Source: Xanthobacteraceae bacterium (lineage in GTDB: Bacteria > Pseudomonadota > Alphaproteobacteria > Rhizobiales > Xanthobacteraceae). From it: a DNA stretch of 40,677 bases. The number at the start of each line of letters is the position of its first letter. Within the stretch, counting starts at the first letter, position 1. Position numbers and translations under genes: made by a program. Positions 28,309 to 37,465 of the stretch are shown one piece after another. The notes beneath the pieces were generated by a model that made no database searches, was not told the origin of the DNA, and saw only the letters and a list, made by a program, of their open reading frames with translations. The stretch spans positions 1 to 40,677 of the forward strand of contig JARLJA010000164.1 of NCBI GenBank assembly GCA_031291445.1, given 5' to 3'.

Positions 28309-29077
28309 GGGTTTCTCCCTGGCGCACGCCGGCGTCGTGGGGCGCGCCGACGGTTCCCTACTACGCACAGCATGGCGTGGCGGCGTCCCGACGGCAAGAC
28401 GCGGCGCAACACGGCAACGTCGCCGACGGCGAGCCATCGCAGCGCCGCAGCTTGCGTGTTTTGATCGCCATGGCCGGGCTTGACCCGGCCATCCACTCTT
28501 TTCTTCCTGGATCTAGCGGCAAAGCGTGGATGCGCGGGTCAAGCCCGCGCATGACGGGACCGCCCGTACGCAGCCGACGCTCAATATCAAAAAAAGCACC
28601 AAGCCAATCCAGTTCCGAGCCGGCCCACTGAGCAATCGCTTGCCATGCGAGTCTTCTTTCGTCTTCATCCAGCCGCGCCCTCCAACCGAGAGTCTAGCGC
28701 TATACAACCAACAAGCGATCCGGCAATCAACGCCAATCACTCAGGGCCATGTCCGTTGAAGCTCACCTGCGGACGTTCAACCCGGCCTAACCACGAGCTT
28801 GGCCTTTCTCGGAATGCAGACCTCGCACGGCTGGAGTTAGCGCAGCGGCGCAATATGTCGCGACGGGCCAGGCCGACCAAGGACAGCGATACCACAAACT
28901 GCAACGAGGCAGGGCTCGTGCGTTCTCGAAGGCGCCATCATTGACACAACAACCCTCACGCAATCCGCGGTTCCGCCGGGCGATACGACGTTGCCTACGA
29001 ATGACAGGGACCGCGAAGTTGACGACACGAGACTTGGCCTGCAACAAAGTCAGTTGAGCGGATGGAACTGATGGCGG
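28309..29077. other. Long gene-free interval upstream of sulfite dehydrogenase genes
   Basis: This 769-base gap has the sorAB promoter region at its left side and a family A repeat at 28467-28556. The remainder (28557-29077) is less GC-rich by eye than the flanking core genes. Short frames exist there, but none has family motifs, a clear ribosome binding site and consistent codon use; one ends in translated repeat. I regard it as non-coding or decayed DNA at the edge of an accessory region. Confidence 0.5.
28467..28556. repeat. Palindromic intergenic repeat, family A, copy 3
   Basis: It runs from gccatggccgggcttgaccc to caagcccgcgcatgacg, with the central cca-c...-gtgga pairing. It is of the same short form as copy 2 (no nested gatccgtc hairpin). 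Confidence 0.8.
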
Positions 29078-29902
29078 TTACTTGCCAGTGCTGCGATAGT
29101 TCACTGCAATCGCCCGCGCGCTTTCAAGGAAGCCGACAAACATGGCTTCGCACATCTTGACATTTTCCGCCGACGCACTTGAAGGCGTTCCGGCGTGGTA
29201 CGGCGGCTCGGGCGCATATTCGGCGAGAAGCTGCACCGTCTCGGCATATTGTCTGTCGCGAAGGCGGCCCACCAGGCTGAGCCCCATGTCGAGCCCGGCG
29301 GTTACGCCGGCTCCGGTGATGCGATTGCGATCGACAACAACGCGGGCGTCGACGGGCTCGGCGCCGAATTCCGGCAAGAGGCCGCGTGCGAGCCAGTGCG
29401 ATGTCGCGCGATAGCCCTGCAAAAGTCCGGCGGCGGCGAGAACCAGCGAGCCGGTGCAGACGCTGGTGACATAGCGGGCGCGCGCGCCCCGGTCCTTCAG
29501 GAAGTTGATCGTCGCCTCGTCCCGCATCGCGTCGAGCGTTCCCTCGTCGCCGCCGGGCACGCAGATGATGTCGAGATCGGCGGGACAGGAGTCGAAAGTG
29601 TGGTCCGGCATGACCTTGAGCTTGGGATCGGCGACGACGGCTTCACGCGACTTGGCGACGACGAACGGCGTCGATCCCAGCAAACTGCCCAGCATGTGGA
29701 ACGGGCCGGTCAGATCGAGCACCGCAAAGCCGGGATAAGCGAGAAACGCGATCTTCTCCGACCCGTACCAGGAGGGAGGGAGCCCGGTCATGCCGTCCGC
29801 GGGCGCGGCGTCCTTGGCTTGCGCTGCCGCAAATGGCGGCATCATGCCCAAAATGGCCATTGCCAGCGCATGGTTACTAAGGTCTCGCCGGGTGATCGGC
29901 AT
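29078..29902 (-). CDS. Exported DJ-1/PfpI-family protein, isonitrile hydratase-like
   Basis: A 274-residue protein with a twin-arginine-like signal (MPITRRDLSNHALAMAILGM..AAAQA, residues 1-29), then a DJ-1/PfpI (glutamine amidotransferase-like) domain. The start strand is IAFLAYPGFAVLDLTGPFHML with D63, the mid block IICVPGGDEGTLDA, and the nucleophile elbow C149 in YVTSVCTGSLVLAAAGLLQG followed by YRATSHW. This set matches isonitrile hydratase (InhA) and GlxA-type domains; no AraC DNA-binding part is present. Cytoplasmic location is usual for the family, so the export signal is notable. GAGGAG before ATG 29902 fixes the start. It is the third gene after the DUF2946 and receptor genes, 43 bases behind the latter. 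Confidence 0.85.
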   Translation of the reverse strand: MPITRRDLSNHALAMAILGMMPPFAAAQAKDAAPADGMTGLPPSWYGSEKIAFLAYPGFAVLDLTGPFHMLGSLLGSTPFVVAKSREAVVADPKLKVMPDHTFDSCPADLDIICVPGGDEGTLDAMRDEATINFLKDRGARARYVTSVCTGSLVLAAAGLLQGYRATSHWLARGLLPEFGAEPVDARVVVDRNRITGAGVTAGLDMGLSLVGRLRDRQYAETVQLLAEYAPEPPYHAGTPSSASAENVKMCEAMFVGFLESARAIAVNYRSTGK

Positions 29903-29945
29903 TTTAGGCTCCTCGCTGTGAAGGTTTGGGCGCTGGCGGTCGTCG

Positions 29946-32324
29946 TCAAAACTTGGCGGAAAGCTTTGCGAAGAACTCCCGGGGAGCCCCCGGCGCCACT
30001 TGGCCTCCGAACCAAGGATAAGCCACAAAGTACTTCTCTCCCGTCAGGTTCTTGACGACAATCGACGCCGTGTAATTCTGCCACTGGTAGCTTGCCGTGG
30101 AGTCGACGGTGAAGTAGCCGTTCGCCTTGTACATGTTGGCGTTGTCGACGTATTGCGAAGACGCGATGTAGGCGCCGGCGCCGATTTTCAACCCGGTCAG
30201 TCTGCCGTCAAATGAGTAGTCGGCCCAGATGCGGCCGGAATCTTCCGGCACGCCGGGAACGAAATTGCCCGCCGGAACGCCCGTGTTCGAATCTGAGAAC
30301 ACGATATTCGTATGGCCGTAGCTTGCCAGGAACTTCCAGTTTTTATTCGGCTGCCAGACAAGGTCAGCCTCGTAGCCCCGAGATTCTTGCGCCGACAGGG
30401 CGACGATGCCGACCCCGGCTGTTTGGGGCACATTTTGGCGCTGAATGTCAAAGGCTGCGAGGGTGCCCGTGAGCTGGTCCCAGAGGTTGATCTTGACGCC
30501 GGCCTCGCGCTCTGCGGAGGTCTCTGGGGCGATGTTGGTGGCGACCGCCTGCGTCAACGGCGTCGCCTGCATGCCTTGGCTGTAGCTGCCGTAAATGGAA
30601 AAGCCACGGACGAGATCCACGACGGCCCCGACGCGGGGCAGTAGCTTGGTTGTGTCGCTGACGAAAGTGGTCGGCTGAAAAGCGCCGCCGGCGAAGCCAG
30701 GATGATCTTCTAGATAGTTGATGTCGATGTGCCCCAGCCGCAAACCGCCGAGAAGGTGAATTCTGTCGTACACGGTCGATTGCATCTGGGTGTAGACGCC
30801 CTCGGTGAGGTAGGTGCTGTTGGACTGAAAAAACGGGAAGTAGCTGGGCGACGCGGGGTTAGGCGTGGTGTAAGGCACTGGGAAAACGGGGGCGTTGAGC
30901 AGGTCCACTGCCGGTACGACGCCGCTGTCGGTCAGCATGTGGCTGACGTCCGTCACGCGGCTGTAGTCGGCGCCGGTGAGCCAGACGTTCTGAGTCGGCC
31001 CCCAATTGAATCGCGCCTGCAGATTGGGATTTATGGTGAATTCCTGCTGGTGGCCCCCCGTGTCGATATTCCACAAGTTCCAGGAGGTTGCTCCGGCATC
31101 GGGAAAGGCGTTCACGGTCGTTTGCGCCCTCTGATCGTAGCTCTGATCCGTAAAGCGCGCCTTCACGTTGAAGGACCAGATGTCGTCGAATCTGTGGTCC
31201 AGCGTCACTGTGGCGCCGTTGACCTCGGAATAGCTCATCGGAACGTTGCCGATGAACATGTTCGGGTTGATGCGGAAGCTGCCGGCGACCGTGCCAACCG
31301 CTGGCAGGCCCTCGTAGGCCTGCTGATTGAAACGCGAAAAGTTGCCCTGAATTGTCAGCGTGGTGTCGGATTTGTCCGTGAACGTCACGGTCGGGTTGAA
31401 CGAGTAGCGCTGCTGATTCAGGTTGTCGATGAAGCTTCCCGCCGACGTATAGGAGCCCGTGAACCGGAACAACGCCGTCTTGTCGGCGTTCAGCGGCTCG
31501 TTGACATCGAAGTACGGCTGCACATAGCCGTAGGAGCCGGCTGTCACGCCGGCTTCCACGCTCGCCTGATTGGTCGGCAGCTTCGAGACGACATTGTAGG
31601 CGCCGCCGACCGGAGAGCCCGTCCCGCCGCCGTAGAGGATCGCGTTGGGGCCCTTCAGAACCTCTATGCGCTCGACGTTCGACAGCGATTGAAGGTCGCC
31701 GAGAGCGTAATTGACGTTCAGACCGTCAAGCCAATACTGGGCTTGGAAACCGCGTATCAACGTCGAACCGGGCAGGCCCGTGGTGCCAATGGCGAGGGCG
31801 TTCGTTCCCTGCACATTGGAAACGTTCTGAAGCGCTTCGGTGACCGTGGTGGTGCTCTGATCGGTCAGGACGCTATGCGGGATCACCTGGATCGATTGCG
31901 GAATCTGCTCGATCGGCGTCGCCGTCTTGGTGGCAGAGAACGCCGACAACGCGCGATAGCCGTCGACGGGTCCCGCCGTTGTGACCGTTGTGCCGGATGG
32001 CAGCTTCAGGTCCGGCAGATCAAGCGCCGGGTTGTACGTCCCAAGCGCCGTCGCCGGCGACCTTCGGGGGGCAGCTTGCGGCTTGGCCTCTGGGCTGGCG
32101 ACTTGGGCCGCCGGCTTCTTCTTTGATCTCCTTGCGGAGGGTTCCTGGACGACGATCGGCGTCAACCCCGAACTCGGCGCTGCGGCCGGCGGAGAGGTGG
32201 TCAAAGCCGGCGGAGCCGATTGACCATTGTCGGCGGGCGGAGCCGATTGGGCCCGTGCAAACTGCGGAGACAAAAATGCGATAGAAGCAGCGCTGGCGAG
32301 CAGCGCGCGACCGAACGTCGACAT
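29946..32324 (-). CDS. TonB-dependent outer-membrane receptor (siderophore-receptor type)
   Basis: A 792-residue outer-membrane receptor. A signal peptide (residues 1-26, ending ARAQS) is followed by a Pro/Ala-rich stretch containing a possible TonB box (LTPIVVQE, ~54-61). The plug domain (~130-260) shows IEQIPQSIQVIPHSVLTDQ, TVTEALQNVSNVQG, TLIRGFQAQYWLDGLNVNY and VERIEVLKGPNAILYGGG; then comes a 22-strand-type barrel ending NLTGEKYFVAYP and FFAKLSAKF with terminal Phe. It imports a metal chelate using TonB energy. It lies 66 bases after a CruR-like leader gene, which hints at copper regulation; the ligand is not evident. AAGGA is nine bases from the ATG. Confidence 0.92.
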   Translation of the reverse strand: MSTFGRALLASAASIAFLSPQFARAQSAPPADNGQSAPPALTTSPPAAAPSSGLTPIVVQEPSARRSKKKPAAQVASPEAKPQAAPRRSPATALGTYNPALDLPDLKLPSGTTVTTAGPVDGYRALSAFSATKTATPIEQIPQSIQVIPHSVLTDQSTTTVTEALQNVSNVQGTNALAIGTTGLPGSTLIRGFQAQYWLDGLNVNYALGDLQSLSNVERIEVLKGPNAILYGGGTGSPVGGAYNVVSKLPTNQASVEAGVTAGSYGYVQPYFDVNEPLNADKTALFRFTGSYTSAGSFIDNLNQQRYSFNPTVTFTDKSDTTLTIQGNFSRFNQQAYEGLPAVGTVAGSFRINPNMFIGNVPMSYSEVNGATVTLDHRFDDIWSFNVKARFTDQSYDQRAQTTVNAFPDAGATSWNLWNIDTGGHQQEFTINPNLQARFNWGPTQNVWLTGADYSRVTDVSHMLTDSGVVPAVDLLNAPVFPVPYTTPNPASPSYFPFFQSNSTYLTEGVYTQMQSTVYDRIHLLGGLRLGHIDINYLEDHPGFAGGAFQPTTFVSDTTKLLPRVGAVVDLVRGFSIYGSYSQGMQATPLTQAVATNIAPETSAEREAGVKINLWDQLTGTLAAFDIQRQNVPQTAGVGIVALSAQESRGYEADLVWQPNKNWKFLASYGHTNIVFSDSNTGVPAGNFVPGVPEDSGRIWADYSFDGRLTGLKIGAGAYIASSQYVDNANMYKANGYFTVDSTASYQWQNYTASIVVKNLTGEKYFVAYPWFGGQVAPGAPREFFAKLSAKF

Positions 32325-32351
32325 TGTGAGAATTCCTTACGGGCCTGCTTA

Positions 32352-32371
32352 TTGCGCCACTTCCGGCGCAA
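32352..32371 (-). promoter_or_regulatory. Stem-loop in the leader-receptor spacer
   Basis: TTGCGCC and GGCGCAA (32352-32358 and 32365-32371) form a perfect 7-base stem with a six-base loop. It lies inside the 66-base gap between the DUF2946 gene and the receptor gene, just before the receptor ribosome binding site. It could take part in the translation-coupled termination expected for CruR-type leaders; no T-run follows it. Confidence 0.5.
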
Positions 32372-32390
32372 CGGCGAATTCGAGCGTCGC

Positions 32391-32792
32391 TCAGGCTCCG
32401 ATGGGAGGGCCGCGGCTCTCTGGCCGGATGCGCCTCAAAACGGTCACACACTGGTCGGCGTGACGAAACGTCCTCGCTCCGACTCCGATTGCGATCGAAG
32501 CAGGCACAACAATCCCGGACGGGGGCTCAAGGAGCGCTGCGCTGACGAGGCCCGTGCAAACCGGGCAGTGGCGGGCCGGATCGGCGGGACGTTGATTGTC
32601 GTGTTCGGGTGAGCCGCCCGTCAATCCCGAGTGGCATATGGATCCGAGGTCTGCGTCCAACTGCCCGGCAAATACGACGTTACGGTCGAGTGGCTGGGGC
32701 GTACCCGCGATGATGACAATATGGCGAGCGACTGCGGCGCCATGCAAAAGCATGCCGAAAACCGCCACAAGGCTTACCCACCGACGCCACAT
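32391..32792 (-). CDS. DUF2946 protein, CruR-like copper-sensing leader ORF
   Basis: A 133-residue protein with an N-terminal hydrophobic segment (VSLVAVFGMLLHGAAVA), a lone ICHSG near residue 53, the motif H75-C76-P-V-C79 (ARHCPVCTGLVS), and the C-terminus PESRGPPIGA with R127-G-P-P130 only three residues from the end. CPxC plus a terminal R(A/G)PP marks the DUF2946 family. In Bordetella pertussis the family member CruR heads an operon with a TonB-dependent receptor; its nascent chain senses copper through CXXC, and a RAPP stall motif decides whether transcription proceeds. The order here, leader then receptor, is the same. Function by analogy is inference. GGGGAAG precedes the ATG; the 289-base gap upstream should hold the promoter. 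Confidence 0.8.
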   Translation of the reverse strand: MWRRWVSLVAVFGMLLHGAAVARHIVIIAGTPQPLDRNVVFAGQLDADLGSICHSGLTGGSPEHDNQRPADPARHCPVCTGLVSAALLEPPSGIVVPASIAIGVGARTFRHADQCVTVLRRIRPESRGPPIGA

Positions 32793-33081
32793 GAACTTCC
32801 CCGCACGGAACGCTAGAGTAGGATTGCCGGCAGTTCAAGGCAGGCCCCCCTTGCAGCCGCACCAGAAAAGCCCGTGTGTGGCATTTTTGCGCTTGCGATC
32901 GGTTCGAGCCTCGGCAGGCCCGGCCAATAGATCCGCTGCGGGTCATGTTCGACAGTTTCGCTAAGGCTCGTCGGAGGGTTGATGTGCGCTCCCGTCCGTG
33001 AGCCCCGTACAAGGACTGAGCCAAGGACGTTGCTTTCGGCCAGAGGCCCGAGATTCAAACCCCTGAACTGGGGCTCGAATC

Positions 33082-33377
33082 ATGCGCTACGAACTCGCGG
33101 ACCATGAATGGGCTGCCATCGAGCCGATGCTGCCGAACAAGCCGCGTTGGCGTGCCGGTGTCTGGGGCCGCATCATAGACGCGCTTGCCGCTGGCCACGA
33201 TGCCGCTGTCCAGATGACTGACGCTTCGATTGTCCGTGTGCACCAGCATGGAGCCTGCATCAATCAGGGTCAATGCTGCTTGCTGACCGTGGCAATGATG
33301 CCGACTGGATCGGAGAGCTTGCCATGAAGAAGGGCGCGTGGGCCAACATCCCACCGAAAAGCAATCGCAGCGAACCA
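33082..33377 (+). pseudogene. Decayed IS5-family transposase remnant
   Basis: Three pieces of an IS5-type transposase survive. MRYELADHEWAAIEPMLPNKP (33082-33144) is the N-terminus. RWRAGVWGRIIDALAAG..SIVRVHQHGACI (33145-33264) is the middle, joined with the segment between deleted. MLLADRGNDADWIGELAM..NIPPKSNRSEP (33273-33377) is a late part in another frame after another deletion. From memory an intact copy is about 250 residues; fewer than 100 codons remain. It is inactive. A family A repeat begins 34 bases beyond its end. Confidence 0.85.
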
Positions 33378-33410
33378 TCGCAGCGCAACAGCGCCGCAGC
33401 CCTGTCGGGT

Positions 33411-33536
33411 CGTCGTGGCCGGGCAGCGCGATCCGTCTTCGACGGATCGCGAGGACTAAGGTCTCCCGGCCATCCACGTCTTTGTTGCCGCGACATCGTT
33501 AAGTCGTGGATGCCCGGCACAAGGAAGGGCATGACG
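33411..33536. repeat. Palindromic intergenic repeat, family A, copy 4
   Basis: It runs from cgtcgtggccgggcagcgcg to gcccggcac..gggcatgacg. It shares ccacgtctttgttg and cgttaagtcgtggatgcccgg with copy 1. The nested gatccgtc/gacggatc hairpin sits in the left arm here, while in copy 1 it is in the right arm, so the elements look modular. It immediately follows the transposase remnant. Confidence 0.8.
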
Positions 33537-33682
33537 AAAGAATGCGTCAATCGGCCTGGAATGTCCTCCTTGCCCTCGGAAGCCGGTGGATCGAGAGCGC
33601 GCCGCTCCAATGATCGTGGAGCGCGAGGTGAAAATGTGGTACAAGTTGCAGAACAAAACGCCGCAACTTGAGAGCAAGCCGC

Positions 33683-34080
33683 TTGACTGTGCAAACGCGG
33701 ATATTTTCGAATTTCAATCCAGAATATTGCCGCAGGGCCGCCTCGCTTTCAGCAACGGCTAGCGTCGTTGCTCTCGTCGTCGAGATTGCGACCGTGATTT
33801 TTGTGCGCTCTGACACAACCCAGTGTCCCGGATGGATTATCCGCGGTCGCAACGGAACCGAGACGTCATTCTGGTTTCTCGTTGCGATCTTCGTTGGCGC
33901 GTTCGCGTCTTGCTTACAGTATCTGCGCTGGAACAGGTTGGCCGAGCGAATTCACGACGACATCATTGCAGGGGCAATGAAGCCGTCTGGATTTGTGCCG
34001 CCAATTGTCTCAGCTCAGCCCGACCACGAACCTGGCCTGTCCCAAACCGCAAACTCTCGCCCAGCTCTGAGCCCACGCCT

Positions 34081-34084
<4 letters not shown>
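33683..34084 (+). CDS. Hypothetical small membrane protein
   Basis: A possible 133-residue protein with two hydrophobic segments (SATASVVALVVEIATVIFV and FWFLVAIFVGAFASCLQYL), a short polar loop with DTTQCPGW between them, and a charged tail. I do not recognise a family. The TTG at 33683 has GAGAG eight bases before it; a TTG at 33668 or the GTG at 33689 is also possible, and this lack of an ATG weakens the call. Base composition is less GC-rich than in the neighbouring Liv genes. Its stop overlaps the convergent LivF stop (34081-34084). Confidence 0.4.
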
Positions 34085-35556
<1,472 letters not shown>

Positions 35557-35560
<4 letters not shown>

Positions 35561-36504
35561 GGCTGCCCCCGCCGCGCCAGCAGCCGCGCCGCCGTCGGCA
35601 CCACGCCGTCGCGCATGAAGATCATCGAGACGATGATGATCAGGCCGAGCATGACGTTCTCGTACTCCTGGAACACGGTCAGGAGCTGCGGCAGGGTGAC
35701 CAGCACCGCGGCGCCGACGATGGCGCCGGCCACCGAGCCGAGGCCGCCGAGCACCACCATGGTGACGAGCTCGACCGAATGCAGGAAGCCGGCCTGGTCG
35801 GGATTGATGAAGCCGTTCATCATCGCCAGCAGCGAGCCGGCCAGCGAGGCGTAGACCGCGGCGACCACGAAGGCCTGCAGCTTGACGCGGGCGACGTCGA
35901 TGCCGGCGACGCGGGCGGCGACCTCGCTGTCGTGCAGCGCGCGGAAGGCGCGGCCGGTCGGGGTTTCGGCGAGGTTGAGCGCGATCCAGGCGCCGATCAA
36001 GAGCACCGCGCCGCTGATCCAGTACCAGGTGCTGGCGCCGGTGGCGCGCCAGCCGAACAGCACCAATTTGGCCACCGGCATGCCGTCGGGCCCGCCGGTC
36101 CAGCGGCTCTCGGTGGTGATCACCAGCGCCACCAGCATGCCGAAGCCCAGCGTGGCGATGGCGAGATAGTGGCCCTTCAGCCGCAGGATCGGCCGGCCGA
36201 CCACATAGGCGAGCGCGGCCGACAGCACCGCGCCGATCGGCGTCGCCGCCCACGGCGCGATGCCGAGATGGGCCGGACCGATGGCGACGGCGTAGCCGCC
36301 GATGCCGAAGAAGCCGGCGTGGCCGAGGCTGACCTGGCCGGCCTGCCCCATCAGCACGTTGAGGCCGATGGCGGCGAAGCCCGACACGAACACCAGCGCG
36401 GCGACGCGGTAGTAGTAGCCCGACGGAAACACCAGCGGCAGCGCGGCGATGATCACCGCGAAGACGAGCAGGGTCGCGGCGCGACGGTCCGAAAGCCACG
36501 CCAT
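35557..36504 (-). CDS. livM: Branched-chain-type ABC transporter permease LivM
   Basis: A 315-residue permease with about nine hydrophobic segments. Signature blocks are GLNVLMGQAGQVSLGHAGFFGIGGYAVA, KGHYLAIATLGFGMLV, TPTGRAFRALHDSEVAARVAGIDV (cytoplasmic docking loop) and LVTMVVLGGLGSVAGAIVGA. It pairs with LivH in the inner membrane. The start is three bases after the livH stop. Confidence 0.92.
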
Positions 36505-36507
36505 GGC

Positions 36508-37380
36508 TCAGACCCTCTCCACGCTGCGGCGGCCGAACAGGCCCTGCGGCATCGCCACCAGCACCACCAGGATGACGACGAAGGCGATGCCGTCCTTGTA
36601 GGTCGAAGAGAGATAGCCGGCGCCGAACGACTCGAGCAGCCCGAGCAGGATGCCGCCCATCACGGCACCGAGCGGATTGCCCATGCCGCCGAGCATGGCG
36701 GCGGCGAAGCCCTTGAGCGCCAGCAGGGTGCCGACGTCGTAGCTCGTCAGCGTGATCGGGGTGACCAGGATGCCGCCGATCGCGCCGATCGCCGCCGAGC
36801 CGCCGAACGCGAGCGTCATCACGGTGGTGGTGTTGATGCCGACCAGGCGGGCGGCGAGGCGGTTGGCGGCGGTGGCCCGCAACGCCTTGCCGAGCACGGT
36901 GCGCTCCATGAACAGGTAGAGCAGGAGCACGATCAGCGCGGTGCCGCCGATCACCCAGAAGCTCTGCGGCTGCACCGCCGCGCCCAGCAGGTTGACCGGC
37001 ACATCACCCGAGAACGACGGCAGCTTGTGGAACTGCTTGTCGAACAGCACCTGCGCCGCGCCGCGCAGCAGGATCGAGGCGCCGATGGTGATGATGATCA
37101 GCGTCACCGGCGAGGCGCCGCGCGACGGCGCGATCGCGAGCCAGTACAGCAAAAGCCCGACGCAGACCGCCGCCGCCACGGCGATCAGCGCCGCGACCGG
37201 CAGCGGGACGCCGAGCGCGGCCATGAACACGGTGACCATGCCGCCCAGCATGACGAACTCGCCCTGGGCGAAATTCACCACGTCGGAGGCGGTGTAGACC
37301 AGCGTGAACCCCAGCGCGACGAGGGCGTAGACCGCCCCCACCGTCAGCCCGGACATCAGGAATTGGACGAACTCGGACAT
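36508..37380 (-). CDS. livH: Branched-chain-type ABC transporter permease LivH
   Basis: A 290-residue permease: LMSGLTVGAVYALVALGFTLVY at the N-terminus, NFAQGEFVMLGGMV, LRATAANRLAARLVGIN (docking loop) and GFAAAMLGGMGNPLGAVMGGILLGLLESFGAGYLSS near the C-terminus, all diagnostic of LivH. It forms the channel with LivM. The 85-base gap before it separates it from the binding-protein gene and shows no strong hairpin. Confidence 0.92.
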   Translation of the reverse strand: MSEFVQFLMSGLTVGAVYALVALGFTLVYTASDVVNFAQGEFVMLGGMVTVFMAALGVPLPVAALIAVAAAVCVGLLLYWLAIAPSRGASPVTLIIITIGASILLRGAAQVLFDKQFHKLPSFSGDVPVNLLGAAVQPQSFWVIGGTALIVLLLYLFMERTVLGKALRATAANRLAARLVGINTTTVMTLAFGGSAAIGAIGGILVTPITLTSYDVGTLLALKGFAAAMLGGMGNPLGAVMGGILLGLLESFGAGYLSSTYKDGIAFVVILVVLVAMPQGLFGRRSVERV

Positions 37381-37465
37381 CGTTCCTCGGTCGCCGCGCG
37401 GGTCGCGCGGGGGAAGTCGTCGGCGTGACCACGCCTGCCGCGATGCGGCGGGCGCGGCGGCGGCA

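Noticed and set aside
28513-28740. Small minus-strand frame with one hydrophobic segment
   Set aside because: Its last residues are translated family A repeat (PSCAGLTRASTL type), and no clear ribosome binding site or homologous family is visible.
28787-29047. 86-codon minus-strand frame
   Set aside because: Cys/Trp-rich irregular composition, no start signal and no family pattern; probably chance.
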